64,000 nt of DNA from Paracamarosporium sp. OC-R06-R3 (GCA_019828545.1 JACVRA010000056.1:1-64000), one strand, 5' to 3'; positions 23,843 through 36,064 are shown, counted from the stretch's first letter. A program made the numbers and translations. The notes: generated by a model not told the origin, from the letters alone.

Positions 23843-26057
23843 CCAGGGCACTTGCAATTGCGGCGCGCTCGAGGCCTGGCGTCGTGCGCGCGTGGGTCTT
23901 GGGCGTGGGCTGGGTCTCGCGACGCGATGGGCTTGGTGTTGAGGGCAATTGCGCGCGACGGCGACGGCGACGGTGCGAGCGGGCAAAAATCGACAGGGCG
24001 GCGGGAGGCAGTCGGGGCTGCTATAATGCTCCATCTGCGCCCGGTCGCGTGGGACTCCGGAGTGCAGCTCCTGCGTCAATCTTGCAGCGCCGACAGAGCT
24101 GCGTTGGTTGACGTGTCAAGCGTCGACCTCTCCACTAACCCCAACTGTCTCGTGCATGCCCGCGGATGGGGCGTCGTTTGCCAGCTGGCATCGACGCGAT
24201 AGCCTCTCCTCCAGATCGTCCGCCCATGTCGCCATAGCCCACGACACGCGTGTTCCGCCTGGAGACCTTCATCTCATGTTCCTTTTTCCGCATGGCGTCC
24301 GTATGCTAGACGGCCAGAGGTGGTTAGACGGCACAGTCGGCGCCTCTAGCAGCCACACAGCCAGCACATCAACTGCCATGGCACTGTGGCGATGGCTTCA
24401 GTATCTGGACCCCACAGTGCGGCTATCAACTGCAGGCTGACAGCATGTCTCAACTCCAGCGGACCTGAGCCATCGTCATCATCAATCAACCAAGGAGCTT
24501 GAGATGCTCCAATGCGCCCATGGCTCTGCTCGAGCGGCTCCACCCAGATTTGGACCGGACTCTCGGAGGAATAATAATGCAGCTCTGTAGACGGCGTCAT
24601 GTCAAGTCTCCCAGCCTGCAGCATTTGCAGCGGTTCGCATCATAGGGTGCGTCGACCTCAACCAGCGGTGAGCGGTTGCACATGATTGGCCGGATGAGAG
24701 TGGGCTGTTGGCAACGGCACAAAGTACTCGCAAACATTCAATTCAATCTAGCAGGTTGCAAGATATCCGAGTATGCCCCGCTCGTGCAGGTACGACGTGG
24801 CACGGCAGGCCTCCTCGCTGTTGTTCCGCCCACACACGATTCGCTAACCAGAAACATCCCCTTCACCTACCCCTACGTCATTCATCTATACTTACCAGCG
24901 ATCCCGCTCGACCTCGCTTCTGGCCTGGCCTGGCCGAGCCTCGCAGGGCTGACACCATGCTCTGGGTATTTTCATCCCATATTAGCCAAATGCTACTTTC
25001 ACAGAACCACTGACAGCTTATTCCCAGCATGGTACCACCTACGTCGGCGTAGCGCAATGCTTACCCTTTGACAAACTTTATGAACTGCATCACATCTCCC
25101 TTCCCTACCTCTGACACTGGACATTGGCCCACTTGGACTCTCGAGCGACCAATTCCTCGCCTCTGTAGCTTTCACGAACGATGCGGTTGTTACTCGACGT
25201 CGATGTGCATAAGGAATGTTCTGCTGCATGCCGGCGGTGACGGGATCCTCATGCAAGAGAGCGGAGTCCTTCACATTTGAAGAACGGCGGCTTCCATCGA
25301 GCAAACAACTCCAAAGCTCACCCCAATGTTTTCGACTGCCATTCCAGGATTGCGCTGGCCGCATTCGCCTGGGTTACCAATTGGGAAGTCAAATCCACAT
25401 GCGGCATACCGCGACACCACGCGATCGTGTCACTCCGAGCTGTTGACGCGCATTGTACCTCATCAATCACCGAGCCTCAGCCGCGGTTTGCCACGAAATT
25501 CCTCTCCGATTAGGAAACCCATGGAAACGCAATCAGCTCTTGCAACACGGCAAGATTCGAAACGGAAAACGCACATACCGGTGCGCCTTCATTCGACGGT
25601 TGCCTCGGCGCATCTCAGTAACGCAGACGAGCCACGGCCCTATCGGCGCAAGAACCACCACGCATTGCAATCAAACTGCTCCGTCGACTAAGCAAGAGTG
25701 TCACCTGTAGAATCATGGCCACCGCCGCATATAAGAAGCTGGTCACAGGAGTCTTGCCCATCACACGACACCACTTGTGCCCTTGCCTTGAGCATTCTCC
25801 TCCGCTGGCTGCCTGACCACGCCGTCACGCATCTAATTACTGAGAGCGCACCACCGGCCCGCATCTGCTACTCTTGCCAAGGGATACCGATCCGAGCAGG
25901 TAGGTATTGCCACGTTCCTATCCTTGATTCACCCTCCCTGGCATCCAAAAATGCACTCATCTTACCAGTCGATGGTAAACGCAGCATCACGCGACTGCCC
26001 GTTCTTATCTCGATTAAGATCTCTGACCCCGGCTCCGTCGCACTCAACCCGTGCACC
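22769..26057. other. Gene-poor intergenic tract
   Basis: About 3.3 kb. It probably starts with the promoter and leader of the 14-3-3-like gene. Contains a (CA)n run. No frame here shows a recognisable domain or a convincing intron-linked model. Confidence 0.5.
23804..23841. repeat. (CA)19 microsatellite
   Basis: An uninterrupted CA dinucleotide run of 38 bp. Confidence 0.95.
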
Positions 26058-26285
26058 ATGTGCTTCTACCACGCGTACAACCACTGCTGCGGACACACGG
26101 AGATGGTCTTCATCCAGCTGTGCAGCAACGCGCAAATGATCCAGAAGAAGTGTCCGCGGGGCCAGGAAGGCATCATTCTGACGACTATCAAGGTCGAGCA
26201 TCCATGCACTATGTGTCCGAAGAAGGTACGCTGCTTTTTGACGCATCGGGGTCTTGTGACGAAGTGCTAATCGTGCGTTTAGTGA
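26058..26285 (+). CDS. Small Cys-rich protein, 56 residues
   Basis: ATG at 26058 opens a short Cys/His-rich protein: MCFYHAYNHCCGHTEM, a central ..QLCSNAQMIQKKC.., and a final HPCTMCPKK. A GTACGC donor at 26226 with a GCTAATC branch and TTTAG acceptor (intron 26226-26282, 57 bp) would put TGA straight after KK, giving 56 residues; unspliced, the frame runs 15 residues longer. The CGH..C..C..CxxC spacing resembles small uncharacterised fungal proteins that could bind zinc. No signal peptide is seen. An in-frame upstream extension exists but is not protein-like. Function unknown; moderately sure it is a gene. Confidence 0.5.
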
Positions 26286-26771
26286 GAGCGGTGGATGGCA
26301 GTGTATTTGGCGGGGTATTTTGTATGGCGTTTTGTTCGGCTTGTGGTCTACATTGCAGTATGATAAGAGGATAGCATTTGCTGCGAGACGCAACGTTGTG
26401 GGAAAGGAGGCAACGTTGTAGAGAAGGAGGCGAATCGTTTGGCACTCGGGCACCAGTGTCCTTTACACCTTTCTCCCTTCTCTTCCCTCCCCATACCTTA
26501 ATTCTGCCTAGCGTTATATGTCCTAGACTCGGCGTGTACTTTGTACATCACATCATATCTTTCCCAGCCTCCTCTTCTTTTCATGCGTTACACTTCTTGT
26601 TTAATCATAATTCCACCACTTCTCTTCCCGCATACCTATGCATGCTCTGAGCCGTTATCCTAGAGATTATACGTACTAGTCCCACACCTATCCAGGACCA
26701 CACCCCTCCTCCCCTCCCCCTCCTACATATCACATCTACTTTACTCCATTCCATCCAACCCCGCACACTGT

Positions 26772-26799
26772 AAAAAAAAATTTAAAAAAAAAAAAAAAA
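26772..26799 (+). repeat. A-rich homopolymer run
   Basis: About 28 bp of A broken only by TTT. It could be the tail of a retroelement or processed insertion, but nothing upstream supports that. Confidence 0.8.
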
Positions 26800-27072
26800 G
26801 GAAACGTAATTCCCCACGACAATGTCGCGCACCTTACCCTTACCCTTTCTAAGTCCAAGTCCAAGTCTGAGGCTGCAAGTCATGTTGAAGAGAGGGCGTT
26901 GTGGTGTGTGGTCTGGGCTGGGTCGCGGGCTAGGTGCTGGATTTAAAGCTTAGCTTTGGGGTTGTATTTTATGATGTTGGACGGAATGGAGCTGGGATGG
27001 GGTGGGGTGTTAAGAAGTGTGTGTTATGTTCAGTGTATTGTTTTCAGTGTTTAGGGGAGCTGGGTTGTGAGG

Positions 27073-27180
27073 GTCGTAGGGCTGGTGTAATTAGTGTAGA
27101 CGGGTGATGTTAGTATTATTGAAGTTTTCAGGCTGCGCAGAGATTAGGTCTGGGATATTCCGAAGCCTGATCTTCGATGG
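27073..27180 (+). repeat. Diverged direct repeat, copy 1
   Basis: Pairs with 27465-27568. Shared words in order: TCGTAGGG, TGGT.TAATT, GGGTG.TGTT, GAGATTAG, CGAAGC, TGATCTTC. Many differences are G/A or C/T. Confidence 0.65.
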
Positions 27181-27464
27181 TTTTAGCCACCATACATTTG
27201 CAATGACTCCAAGGGGGACTGTTGACGAGTAGAACCATATAAAGCTACAAGATTAGTAACTACAAAGTATTTGGTGCTTAGCTCCACTTTGGAGCCTAAA
27301 GCCAAGTCGCTGGGTCCAAACTTGGCCCAACAACAACTTGATGGTTTTGGCCAGAGCTGACAGGGTGTCAACCAAGTGTAGATGCCGTGTTAAGCGTTCA
27401 ATGCTATTAAGTTGTAGATCCCAGGCTGGGTCGTGTCAACACACATGCGTTGGTAGCAATAGTA

Positions 27465-27568
27465 ATCGTAGGGTTGGTATAATTGCTGTAAATGGGTGGT
27501 GTTGTCGATGTTTTTGCGGCTGTGAAGAGATTAGTCGGTGATGTTCATCGAAGCTTGATCTTCATCGC
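27465..27568 (+). repeat. Diverged direct repeat, copy 2
   Basis: Second copy of the repeat at 27073-27180, about 390 bp downstream in the same direction. Confidence 0.65.
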
Positions 27569-29142
27569 CTCGAGATAAAATGATGGATAGTCTATTAAAT
27601 CAGCTTTCGCTACTCAATAGTTTCGTGCTCATCGACTCATCGATGTGTCTGAAGCGTGTTTCCATTCTACACTAACTATGCTCGTTAACAGGATGTTTGT
27701 GGCTAATGTAATCCTACCAGAAGATCATGAGATATTTGGAAGTCTCTTTCTCCACGAGGTACGTCCATCAACAGGATACACGTAGCCAGACGAACAAAAT
27801 CCTACCAGAATATCTTGATAACGCGGAACTCGGGTATGTATACATCACACGAGCGGGTACGTTCGTCCCAAGCTCAATTCAATGCGAGAAATGCGACAAT
27901 GTACCCATCAGTCTCCAGATCAACCTACCTGAGTTGAACTTAGCGTGTCTGACTTTACCCATGTAGGAAAGGTACTTGTATACAGTACAGCCGAGGTAAA
28001 ACAAAACTCAGGTTAGGTCGACCTGCTAACGCACAATGTATGAGGGAAGTACTTCGGTTACTGGATACGTGGGTTATGATGGGGGAAGAAAAGAAGTAAT
28101 GCGTGAGGTTGTGCGCGCATATGAGCGTTATTTTGGTAGGGGCGGGAGCGTGCGTATGCGCGTGCTATACGGTCTATACGATGCACGCCTCGCTTCGACT
28201 TACCTGCCAGCCGGGCGGTTAGGCGAGCAATGAAACGAATTCTACCTCGTTATTCGTCGCTTGTTCGTTTCGGAAATTTATACGCATGGGGTCGGAGCGA
28301 GGGGTTACTCTATGGAGGAATAGATAGTAGGGTGCCACATGCGAATCGGGGTTATGAGGAAGGGAAAGCGATGCGAGATTACTTGCTAGCGGCGGGTACG
28401 GGGATGGTGGGGAAAATAAGGGTAGGGAAGGGTGGTCTGGGTTTCGGCGGGTAGCCTAGTTGGTAGTGGAGGTATAACCGTACATACACATACGATCGCA
28501 TCTCCCACGAGGGCGAACTGTACACTGTCGCCATGTCTACGGCAGCACCTACACGTCCATCTCCCTGGTGACATGATTTGATTCTGCAAATCCCATGCAA
28601 AACGGCACCCAGAAACATTTGTTTCTGCCCCCGCACAAGCGAGCCGATCCCCTGACCGGCCTGGCCCCGACGGTTCGTCTAAACGGTCGGATCATCACCG
28701 CGTGATTGGTTGGGGCGACCCTGCTTCTCTGGTCATCTGCTGAGGCGAGCTGCTCGGGACGACAGTATTCCGGACGTCGGTTCGAGGCCTGCGTCGTGCG
28801 TCGATGGACCGTGTGCGTGCTGTTGGAGAAGGTGGTGAGTTCATCTCGCGTGCAGGCGAGAAGGGGTGGCGAGGGGTTGGCAGGGTATGTGAAGGCGTGC
28901 TTTTGCGGGAGAGGCTGCTCTCTTCTACTCTTCACAGATTTGCGAACTTCTGAGCCTGAAGTTTGGTGACAGTTACGACTTGACAACTAGCTTATCGAGT
29001 GGTGTTATTTGAAGATTGACTTTGGGTTTTGGTCTTGGTCTTGGAAGCTGGGTGTTACGTGGAACACTGCATTGGGTTTATCCGGATTGTCCTTTTCGGC
29101 CGCTGCGTTGTGCGCCCGACGTAACGGCGCGCAGAGATATCC

Positions 29143-31012
29143 ATGGGCGTTCCAGAGTCGGAAGCGAATGGTCGCGTCACCGAGACCGAAGAAGACAATC
29201 AGACAGTGGGCGACGAAAAGCAAACAACAAGGAAAGAGATCGCGCCAAATGGAACGGTAGGAAGCGAAGAGGAGACTGAGGTGGCGAATAACGGCACCCA
29301 TACTGTGACGCGGTCGGACAAGAACGAGATAGCGGCAGAACCAGAAACGATACAAAACGTGGATGGAGAGAAAACGCCCGCGCAAGCTGACGCCGAAGAG
29401 GCGCAAGAAGAGCCGGAAGATGAATCGAAATACCTATCTGGATTCAAGCTCGGTATCCTCTCCGTAGGACTCTGTCTAACGACCTTCGTCATCGCCCTGG
29501 ACAACACCATCATCGCCACCGCGATCCCCAAAATCACAACCGTGTTCAACTCTCTAAACGATGTAGGCTGGTACGGATCGTCCTATTTGCTCACCACCTG
29601 TTCACTGCAGCCGAGCTTTGGAAGGATTTACACTTACTTCGATGTCAAATACACCTACCTCTTCGCGTTGGTCCTGTTCGAAGTCGGCTCTGTCATCTGT
29701 GCTGCAGCAACTAGCAGTCCCATGTTCATTGTTGGTCGAGCAATCGCCGGAGCTGGTGCTGCAGCGCTCTTCTCAGGAGGCATGACCATTATCGGTTATT
29801 CAGTGCCTTTGCGCAAGCGTGCCATCTACATCGCAGCCCTGTCGTCCATGTTCGGTATCGCCAGCGTGGTTGGACCACTCCTCGGAGGCGCTCTTACCGA
29901 CAAAGCCTCCTGGAGATGGTGTTTCTGGATAAATCTACCATTTGGTGGAGTTTGCTTGGTAGTTGTATTCTTCTTTTTTTCCAACCCAGTGCGTCAATAC
30001 AGCCACGTATCATTCAAGCAGCGGATGAAGGAGGTCGATCTAATTGGTGCTGTATTCCTCATCTGCGCCATCGTGTGCTTATTGCTCGCGTTACAATGGG
30101 GTGGACAAGTTTATCCATGGAAGAATTCTAAAGTCTGGGGAAATCTGCTGGGTTTTGGGCTGATCATCAGTGTCTTCATTGGGACTCAAGTCTGGCAGAA
30201 AGACCGGGCGACCATCCCACTGCGCATCATAAAGCAGCAGACCGTACTCGTGAGCTGCGTCTTCACAGCATTCCTCTCCATGGCACTGTACACGTAAGCC
30301 CCCTAACTCTCCTCTACGCCACTCTTCTGATCACTAAATTCTTCACAGCCACATTTTCTACCTCCCCTTCTATTTCCAAGCCTCCAAAGGCACATCAGCG
30401 GAAGGTTCCGGCATCCGCACTATCGCCTACCTTTGTAGCATAACTCTCTCCTCCGTCGTAATCGGCGGCCTGATCACTGTAGTCGGCTACTACGCGCCCT
30501 TCATGTGGGTGGGCAGTGCCCTCTTCGCCGTCGGCGCAGGCATGCTATACACACTCAAAATCAACTCCTCCGCCGCACAATGGATCGGCTACCAAATCAT
30601 CGCGGGCCTCGGCGCAGGCGCCTCGGTGCAAATCCCCTTTGTCGCCGTCCAAGTCGTAACTTCCACAAAAGACATGCCCACCGCCAATGCGCTCGTCATG
30701 TTTTTCAATTCGTTGGGCGGCGCAATTGCTATCTCCATCGCGCAGAACATCTTTATTAACAGCCTTGCGAAGGAAATTCCCAAGTATGCGCCTGAGGTCA
30801 ATCCGAGGGTTGTTATTACTGCGGGTGCGACGTATGTAAGGATGGTGGTGCCAGTGGAGTATTTGGCGGGTGTGCTGGAGGCGTATACGAAGGCTATTAC
30901 GACGGCTATGGTGTTGAGTATTGCAACGGCAGTGATTGCGTTTTTGGCGAGTTTGGGCATGGAGTGGAAGAGTATTAAGGGGAAGAAGATTATACCTGCT
31001 GGTGGGGGGTAG
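29143..31012 (+). CDS. MFS drug-type transporter, DHA2-like
   Basis: Exons 29143-30293 and 30349-31012 (55-bp intron, GTAAGC..TTCACAG) give 604 residues. About 98 acidic, hydrophilic residues precede the first membrane helix (LGILSVGLCLTTFVIALDNTIIATAIP). The order of motifs fits 14-helix DHA2 exporters: GWYGSSYLLTTCSLQPSFGRIY, GRAIAGAGAAALFSGG, GPLLGGALTDKASWRWCFWINLP. It should be a proton-coupled exporter in the plasma or a vesicle membrane; the substrate is unknown. Such pumps often accompany secondary-metabolite genes, and the RiPP-like pair lies about 5 kb downstream, but two or more unrelated genes intervene, so any link is speculative. Confidence 0.9.
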
Positions 31013-31588
31013 ATTTAGAAGGATTTGTGATGTGAGGGATAGATTGGAGTGTTGGCTAGCGTTGCATCGAAGGAGTATCTCACCTTTACGCTTCTGGGTG
31101 GTATGCCTAGATTCTATGTTATTTATTAGACTGATCTACCTTATCGTTACTGTGATATTGACGAATAACAGAAACTGCTCAATTGATGAGTTACTCCAGT
31201 GCTCTCATGTTATTCATGATAAAGGTACAGAAATGTATTGCTTTGTCAATCGGCCTACCTCTGTCGCCTCTATGACAGTAGGCCTTTACCCTCCAACATC
31301 ATGCCGAAATCTCGGAATACTCTAAAATGTTCTTCAAACCCAGAATCATACAAGCTATTAAGCCCTACACTAGTCCACGCCACAAGATTTCATACAAGTC
31401 GGATAATCGGCTTGCCAGTTGCAAGTGTACACAACGCAACCTAAGGACTAATTCGACACTTTTCGACCGTCTCTGCTTTTAGTAACGCCAGCGACACTAA
31501 ACAACCATGTCGCTATCCCTTGCCCTTTACCTTTACGCCCAACACCATACAAGCTCCACGATACCCAGATATCCTTTTCGACGCGAAA
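31013..31588. other. Convergent intergenic region, no gene seen
   Basis: About 0.58 kb between the stops of the MFS gene and the disordered-protein gene. Confidence 0.6.
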
Positions 31589-33370
31589 TCAAGGTTGATG
31601 TTGAACAGGACGCGTAGCATCCACATCCACCTCCCCAGCAAGCCCGCCATCGCGCTTTATCCGTGCCAACCTCTTCTCAATCCCCTTCTCCACATCATTC
31701 ATAACAGCCTTCCGAACCGCCCTCTTCGCATACGCATTCAAATGCTCCGAGCTCATCTGACACTCATCCTCCTCTTCTTCCCTCTCACCCACAACCTCCG
31801 CACAAACCCTCTCCATAAGCGCCATCCGAAACCCCAACACTCCCTCTCCCCTCTCACCCATCCCATCACCCGGCACATTCCCCGTTCCTACCCTCAAAGC
31901 CCGCATATCCCCCGGCAACGTCAGGTTTCTCCGCTCCTCAATGAGCCTATCAATGTCCCACGCATTTTTGAAAAGAGTCTGCGCGTGGAGCCAGGCTTCG
32001 TAGTCGCTTGCGGATTGCGTGAGGCGGTACTGGTGTTCGCATTGGGCGACAGTGCGGGCGGTGGCCACGAGGTCGCGCGCTGAGGTTTGGATCCAGGATT
32101 TGCGGAGGGGTTTTTGGGCTGCGAGACGGTCGTGGGATTCTGGGGTAGGTTGGCGGAGGGATTGTTTTAGTGGGAGGGGAGGCTGTGGGAGCGGTTTGAT
32201 GGCTTTGGTTGAGATGCCGGTTACGGGGTGGTAGAGGATTTCCTGGGAAGATGTACGCTGCTGGGGTGGGTTTGATATGGGTGCCTTGGGCCTAAGTGGT
32301 GCGAAGCCTTGCGTGGGTGTACCCGAGCGATGGGAGTCTATGAACGGGTCGTTGATGGGGCTCGTGTCGAATGGTGAGTAGCTCCCTGGTGTGCTCTGTG
32401 CCCAGGAGAAAGGAATCGCTTTTGGCGTGTGAAACGTTGCCGATTTCGGTGTCAGGCCACGGTTCCATTGCTGATTCTGCGACGGTAGCAAGGGTGCGGT
32501 CATCGGTGCAGTTATCGGCGCGGAAGATACTAGGCCGGAGACGTCCGAACCTAAGTCATCTGTGAAGTGACCTGGACCGAGAGGAGACGGCAAGACTGGC
32601 ACGAAGGAGAACTTGCTGGACACGCGGCGGTGGTGGGTATCTTGAGTGATGGGCGGGGGTCGTGCATCACCTACAGCACCGAAGCCATTCATCGTAGAGG
32701 TATTTCTAGTATTCTTGTTCTTGTTCGAAGAGTCCATATGAGACATGCCGACTGGAGATGCTTTTGGTGTTTTGAGGTGGTCTTGGGTGAAATCTTGTTC
32801 TTTTGTGAATCCACCCGGGTCTGGGTAGACTGTGTAGTATGTGGAGAGGTTGTTTTGGGGTGGATATGTATGCTCCGGGGGAACAGTACTGTCTATCGGT
32901 ATCGCTACCATGGGTTGAAAGACGGGCGCTTGTGGGCTGAGCCGTGGTACCGAAGAATGACCCAAGCTCTTGTCGCCAACAGGACCTAGCTCTGTGGACG
33001 TCGCGGTGGTCCACTCCCGTTCCCGATTATTACTCTGCTGAGTCGGATTTACTAGAATACCGCCGGACTTTAAGACATCCCCGGGTCTGATCGTATCATC
33101 TGACCGAGGCGAGCTCATTGAGCTTTTGCGTTGCTCGGCCGCAGACGAAGTGCTCGTAGATGAGTCCTCGGTATCGTAGCAGCTCAGCGGGGGTGTGGAA
33201 CCTCCATTGATAGATAGAAGGCTGTAGCCAGGCGAGCGTTGAATGTCCTGTAGTACTTGCTCCCACGATTGCTCCATGGCATCGCCTTGTTCTCCCTCGC
33301 CCTCTGTGTAGCTGGGCAAAAGCGGCATCGAGTTTGACTTGACGTAAGGACGAAGTCCATTGGCATCCAT
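31589..33370 (-). CDS. Uncharacterised, mostly disordered protein
   Basis: 593 residues in one frame from the ATG at 33370. Residues 1-420 are Ser/Thr/Pro-rich low-complexity sequence. The last 150 or so are ordered and helical, with conserved-looking blocks: SWIQTSARDLVATARTVAQ, YEAWLHAQTLFKNAWDIDRL, GFRMALMERVCAEVVGE, and RAVRKAVMNDVEKGIEKRL. I do not recognise a named domain. The long disordered N-terminus with a helical tail suggests a scaffold or regulatory protein, but that is only a guess. Confidence 0.75.
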   Translation of the reverse strand: MDANGLRPYVKSNSMPLLPSYTEGEGEQGDAMEQSWEQVLQDIQRSPGYSLLSINGGSTPPLSCYDTEDSSTSTSSAAEQRKSSMSSPRSDDTIRPGDVLKSGGILVNPTQQSNNREREWTTATSTELGPVGDKSLGHSSVPRLSPQAPVFQPMVAIPIDSTVPPEHTYPPQNNLSTYYTVYPDPGGFTKEQDFTQDHLKTPKASPVGMSHMDSSNKNKNTRNTSTMNGFGAVGDARPPPITQDTHHRRVSSKFSFVPVLPSPLGPGHFTDDLGSDVSGLVSSAPITAPMTAPLLPSQNQQWNRGLTPKSATFHTPKAIPFSWAQSTPGSYSPFDTSPINDPFIDSHRSGTPTQGFAPLRPKAPISNPPQQRTSSQEILYHPVTGISTKAIKPLPQPPLPLKQSLRQPTPESHDRLAAQKPLRKSWIQTSARDLVATARTVAQCEHQYRLTQSASDYEAWLHAQTLFKNAWDIDRLIEERRNLTLPGDMRALRVGTGNVPGDGMGERGEGVLGFRMALMERVCAEVVGEREEEEDECQMSSEHLNAYAKRAVRKAVMNDVEKGIEKRLARIKRDGGLAGEVDVDATRPVQHQP

Positions 33371-33924
33371 ACTGGATGTATCGCGAGTTGTGAATGCTTG
33401 AGATGAGTGTTGTATGTAGTTGTTGGTAGCCGTTTGAAGTAGTCAAGGGTTGATGTTTTGGCAAACGTAACGTGAGTCGCGTGTGAGTGTTAACGCTGCG
33501 TTGACCAAGCGACGGTCGCTGGAGTGAGTGACCAGTGAAAATTCCGTTGACCGCGGGCAGGCAGTGAAGGAAGTCCATGTGATAGCAACAGCGAGGCGAA
33601 AGTGATCCGTGGGCAAACAATTAACTAGCTTAATCCTAAACTAGAACAAATATTAACTTGTGTTCAATGAGTCTTAGAGAACGCAGGCAATGATTTGGAG
33701 CACTTCTCTGTTTGGTTTTACCCAGTTATATCCAACGCACCCAGAGTGCATAGACCTGCCCTCTGTGACTGTAAATTACCTCGATGTATTTTGAATCGTG
33801 TTTTCGTAGCTTGGACGTTTTGTTTGTAGCTACAGCAAGTCCTGATTTCAGAGAAGGATGTAAATGGGTTGTTTAATGCCAGATATCTGGTAAGATGGTC
33901 TCATCACATACTTACGAATCTAGC
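33371..33924. other. Intergenic, no gene seen
   Basis: About 0.55 kb between the disordered-protein start and the carrier stop, AT-richer than the flanks. It must hold the promoter of the former. Confidence 0.6.
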
Positions 33925-35077
33925 TCACATTAGTTCTGCCTCACCCACGTGTTCCCCTCTCCTACTAGCCAGGTACACTCTTCCACTCTCATAAACTCCT
34001 AGATACAGCCCGCTCCCTATGAATGTCCAAACCCCTCTCAACGCACCACCTCTCCACAATCCTTTGAACCCTTTGTCATGTACAATCTCTTCACCAATCT
34101 TCCACGCACTCTTCTTTCCTCTTTTCTCTGAGCTCACCAATGGATTCAAGTTTTTCACGGCGCTTTTAGCTGTAGCCTTCGAGGACTCAACGCTCTTACC
34201 AAAAGCGTCAACTAAGCCTTCTGGGCCCGCTTTGGCGCTCTTCTGTTGAGATGAAACCTCATGAGCTGCGTCGTCGACCGCAGAGAGCATAATTCTGGTT
34301 TTGATCACATCGATCGGCGTTGTGATGACAGCTGCAACTGAACCTGCAGCTCCGGCACTGAAAGCTGTGATCATGCCACTCTCAACTATGGTGCCAGTCC
34401 TTATACCCTTTCGGTCGCGATAGTCCTTGATCGTCTCTTTCAATTTTTCAAACATGGGAAACTGGAGAGCGGTAAAAGGGAGATTCCGTCCTGCTAGCGC
34501 GGTATAACCCCTCCATAGCGCCAAAGGATTTGATTTGAATCTAGCAAGTGTTTGAATTGTGGCATTTGTGGACGAGCCTGCAGAGACCATCTGTGCGTTT
34601 TGCTTGATGACCTCAGCCGGGGTCAGGATCGCACATGAGACCAATTCTGCAATTGAAGAAGCACCTGCATGCACAATGGGTGTTGGTACAAGACCATTGG
34701 GATGTGATGATGTTGAAGGGTTGATGTGATTGAAGAAAGCCTTTGTTCGTTCATAAGTAGTGAAGAACGCTCCAGCTATCCGCAAATCAGCAAAATTCTT
34801 TTCTTGTGTGTGTTGCTTTGCAGTGAATTCTATTCCGTGGGAAGGCAGGCTACTAACATGAAGGCAATGTCGCTATGATGACGCTTCCCACTCCTTGGTA
34901 CAACCCGCGAAACAAAGCCGGGTTCGGCTTCTGGGTTGCAGCATTTGTATATAGTCTTGCATAATTGGGGGACTGTATCCGCGTTTTCAGAGTATCAAGT
35001 GGATATACGAGGAGATCAACAGTGAACGCTGCGATTGCGCCGGCAAGCAGGATATCACTGTTGGTGTTGCCGGACAT
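33925..35077 (-). CDS. Mitochondrial carrier, S-adenosylmethionine-type
   Basis: Exons 34858-35077 and 33925-34775 on the minus strand (82-bp intron, GTTAGT..GATAG) give 356 residues. The three carrier signatures are present: YPLDTLKTRIQ at residues 25-35, TPAEVIKQNAQM in repeat 2 and TPIDVIKTRIM in repeat 3. LFRGLYQGVGSVIIATLPS at the end of exon 1 is the typical start of the second helix and fits the Pet8/SAMC subfamily, which imports S-adenosylmethionine into the mitochondrial matrix. An insertion of about 50 Lys/Ser-rich residues after repeat 3's first helix makes it longer than the usual 280 or so. Carrier call firm; substrate inferred. Confidence 0.85.
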
Positions 35078-36064
35078 GAATGAGGATATGGTGTATGATG
35101 AAAATGTCGAGATGGGTCACGTTTACAAAGAGTCCCTGCTTTTTCCCTGCCGAGCTCGGCACGGACCTTGAAATACCGACGTCATCTCCGAGCCTTCCTC
35201 CATCGCACACGTGTGCTGCAATTCACTATGTTTTCGGACGTATATCGGCGATGTCGGATATCTTATCTGATACAGCATCTAGAAGTGTCCACACATGCGT
35301 GCGACGTAAGCCTGGGTCTGGTCTACACGTGTTCCTTCTGCGTGGGGCCCACCAACCCCTCACGCCATTCGCGACTGATAGCGAACAACTACCTCAGCAA
35401 CACATTGCCTCGAGCACATAGACTTTACGCTCTATATCGTACTGACTATTTACACTGATTGTTGCAAGACCGCAGCATAGCTATGGCTATCGGTCACCAT
35501 ACGCAAGGTCTGGGCCGTCATACAGCTCACCGACGCGACGACATGCTCGGTAAACTTATTTCGTACTTGAACACTGCCTACAGTCGACTCAACAAGTCTC
35601 ACTATCATGCAGTCACGATTAACTCCAATGCTATTAATATATCATGCAATTTGTGGAAAGACTGTTTGGGAATCGGTTCGATAGAGCTAAGGTAAGGTAT
35701 CTATGGCATACTAACGCAGTGTGGACCGTTTAACCACATCTGGACTCAGCCCCACCCACCGATTCTTACCAACAAGAAGCTCATGGAAAGCAGACGGTGC
35801 AAAAAGAGTGGTCATCTGTTTACCCAGAAGGAGATATGCTCAAGAGGTCGGGATCGGTCCTAGCCAGGAAACGCTCGCATTCGCGACGACCTGCATCGCC
35901 ACCAAGACCAATCGACTGTTGCTGGTTCGGCATATAGTTCTATGTCGAACGTTTGTACACTGTATGGTACATCCTGGGATAAACACAGCCAGCCAGGCGT
36001 TTGATGTTGTACTGTATACGGCAGTTGCGCCAGAGTTCAGGCCAAGAGTTTCCCCTGAACGAAT
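35078..36064. other. Intergenic, no gene seen
   Basis: About 1 kb between the carrier start and the repeat-peptide stop. No gene supported. Confidence 0.55.

Larger units (their letters stand above)
26286..29142. other. Gene-poor tract with decayed repeats
   Basis: About 2.9 kb before the MFS gene. It contains a poly-A run, a G/T-rich stretch (about 26880-27110) and diverged direct repeats. No coding gene supported. Confidence 0.5.

Noticed and set aside
25698..26057. Upstream extension of the small Cys-rich protein to 190 residues
   Set aside because: The added 120 residues are not protein-like and lack a signal peptide; the ATG at 26058 gives a compact Cys/His-rich protein.
26772..26799. 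A-run as a retrotransposon tail
   Set aside because: No target-site duplication or reverse transcriptase frame upstream.
26830..26850. TTACCCTTACCC telomere-like words
   Set aside because: Only about two units and not the canonical TTAGGG complement; no array.
28440..28800. tRNA-like A-box and B-box words (TAGCCTAGTTGG, GGTTCGAGGCC)
   Set aside because: They are about 300 bp apart and no cloverleaf can be drawn around either.
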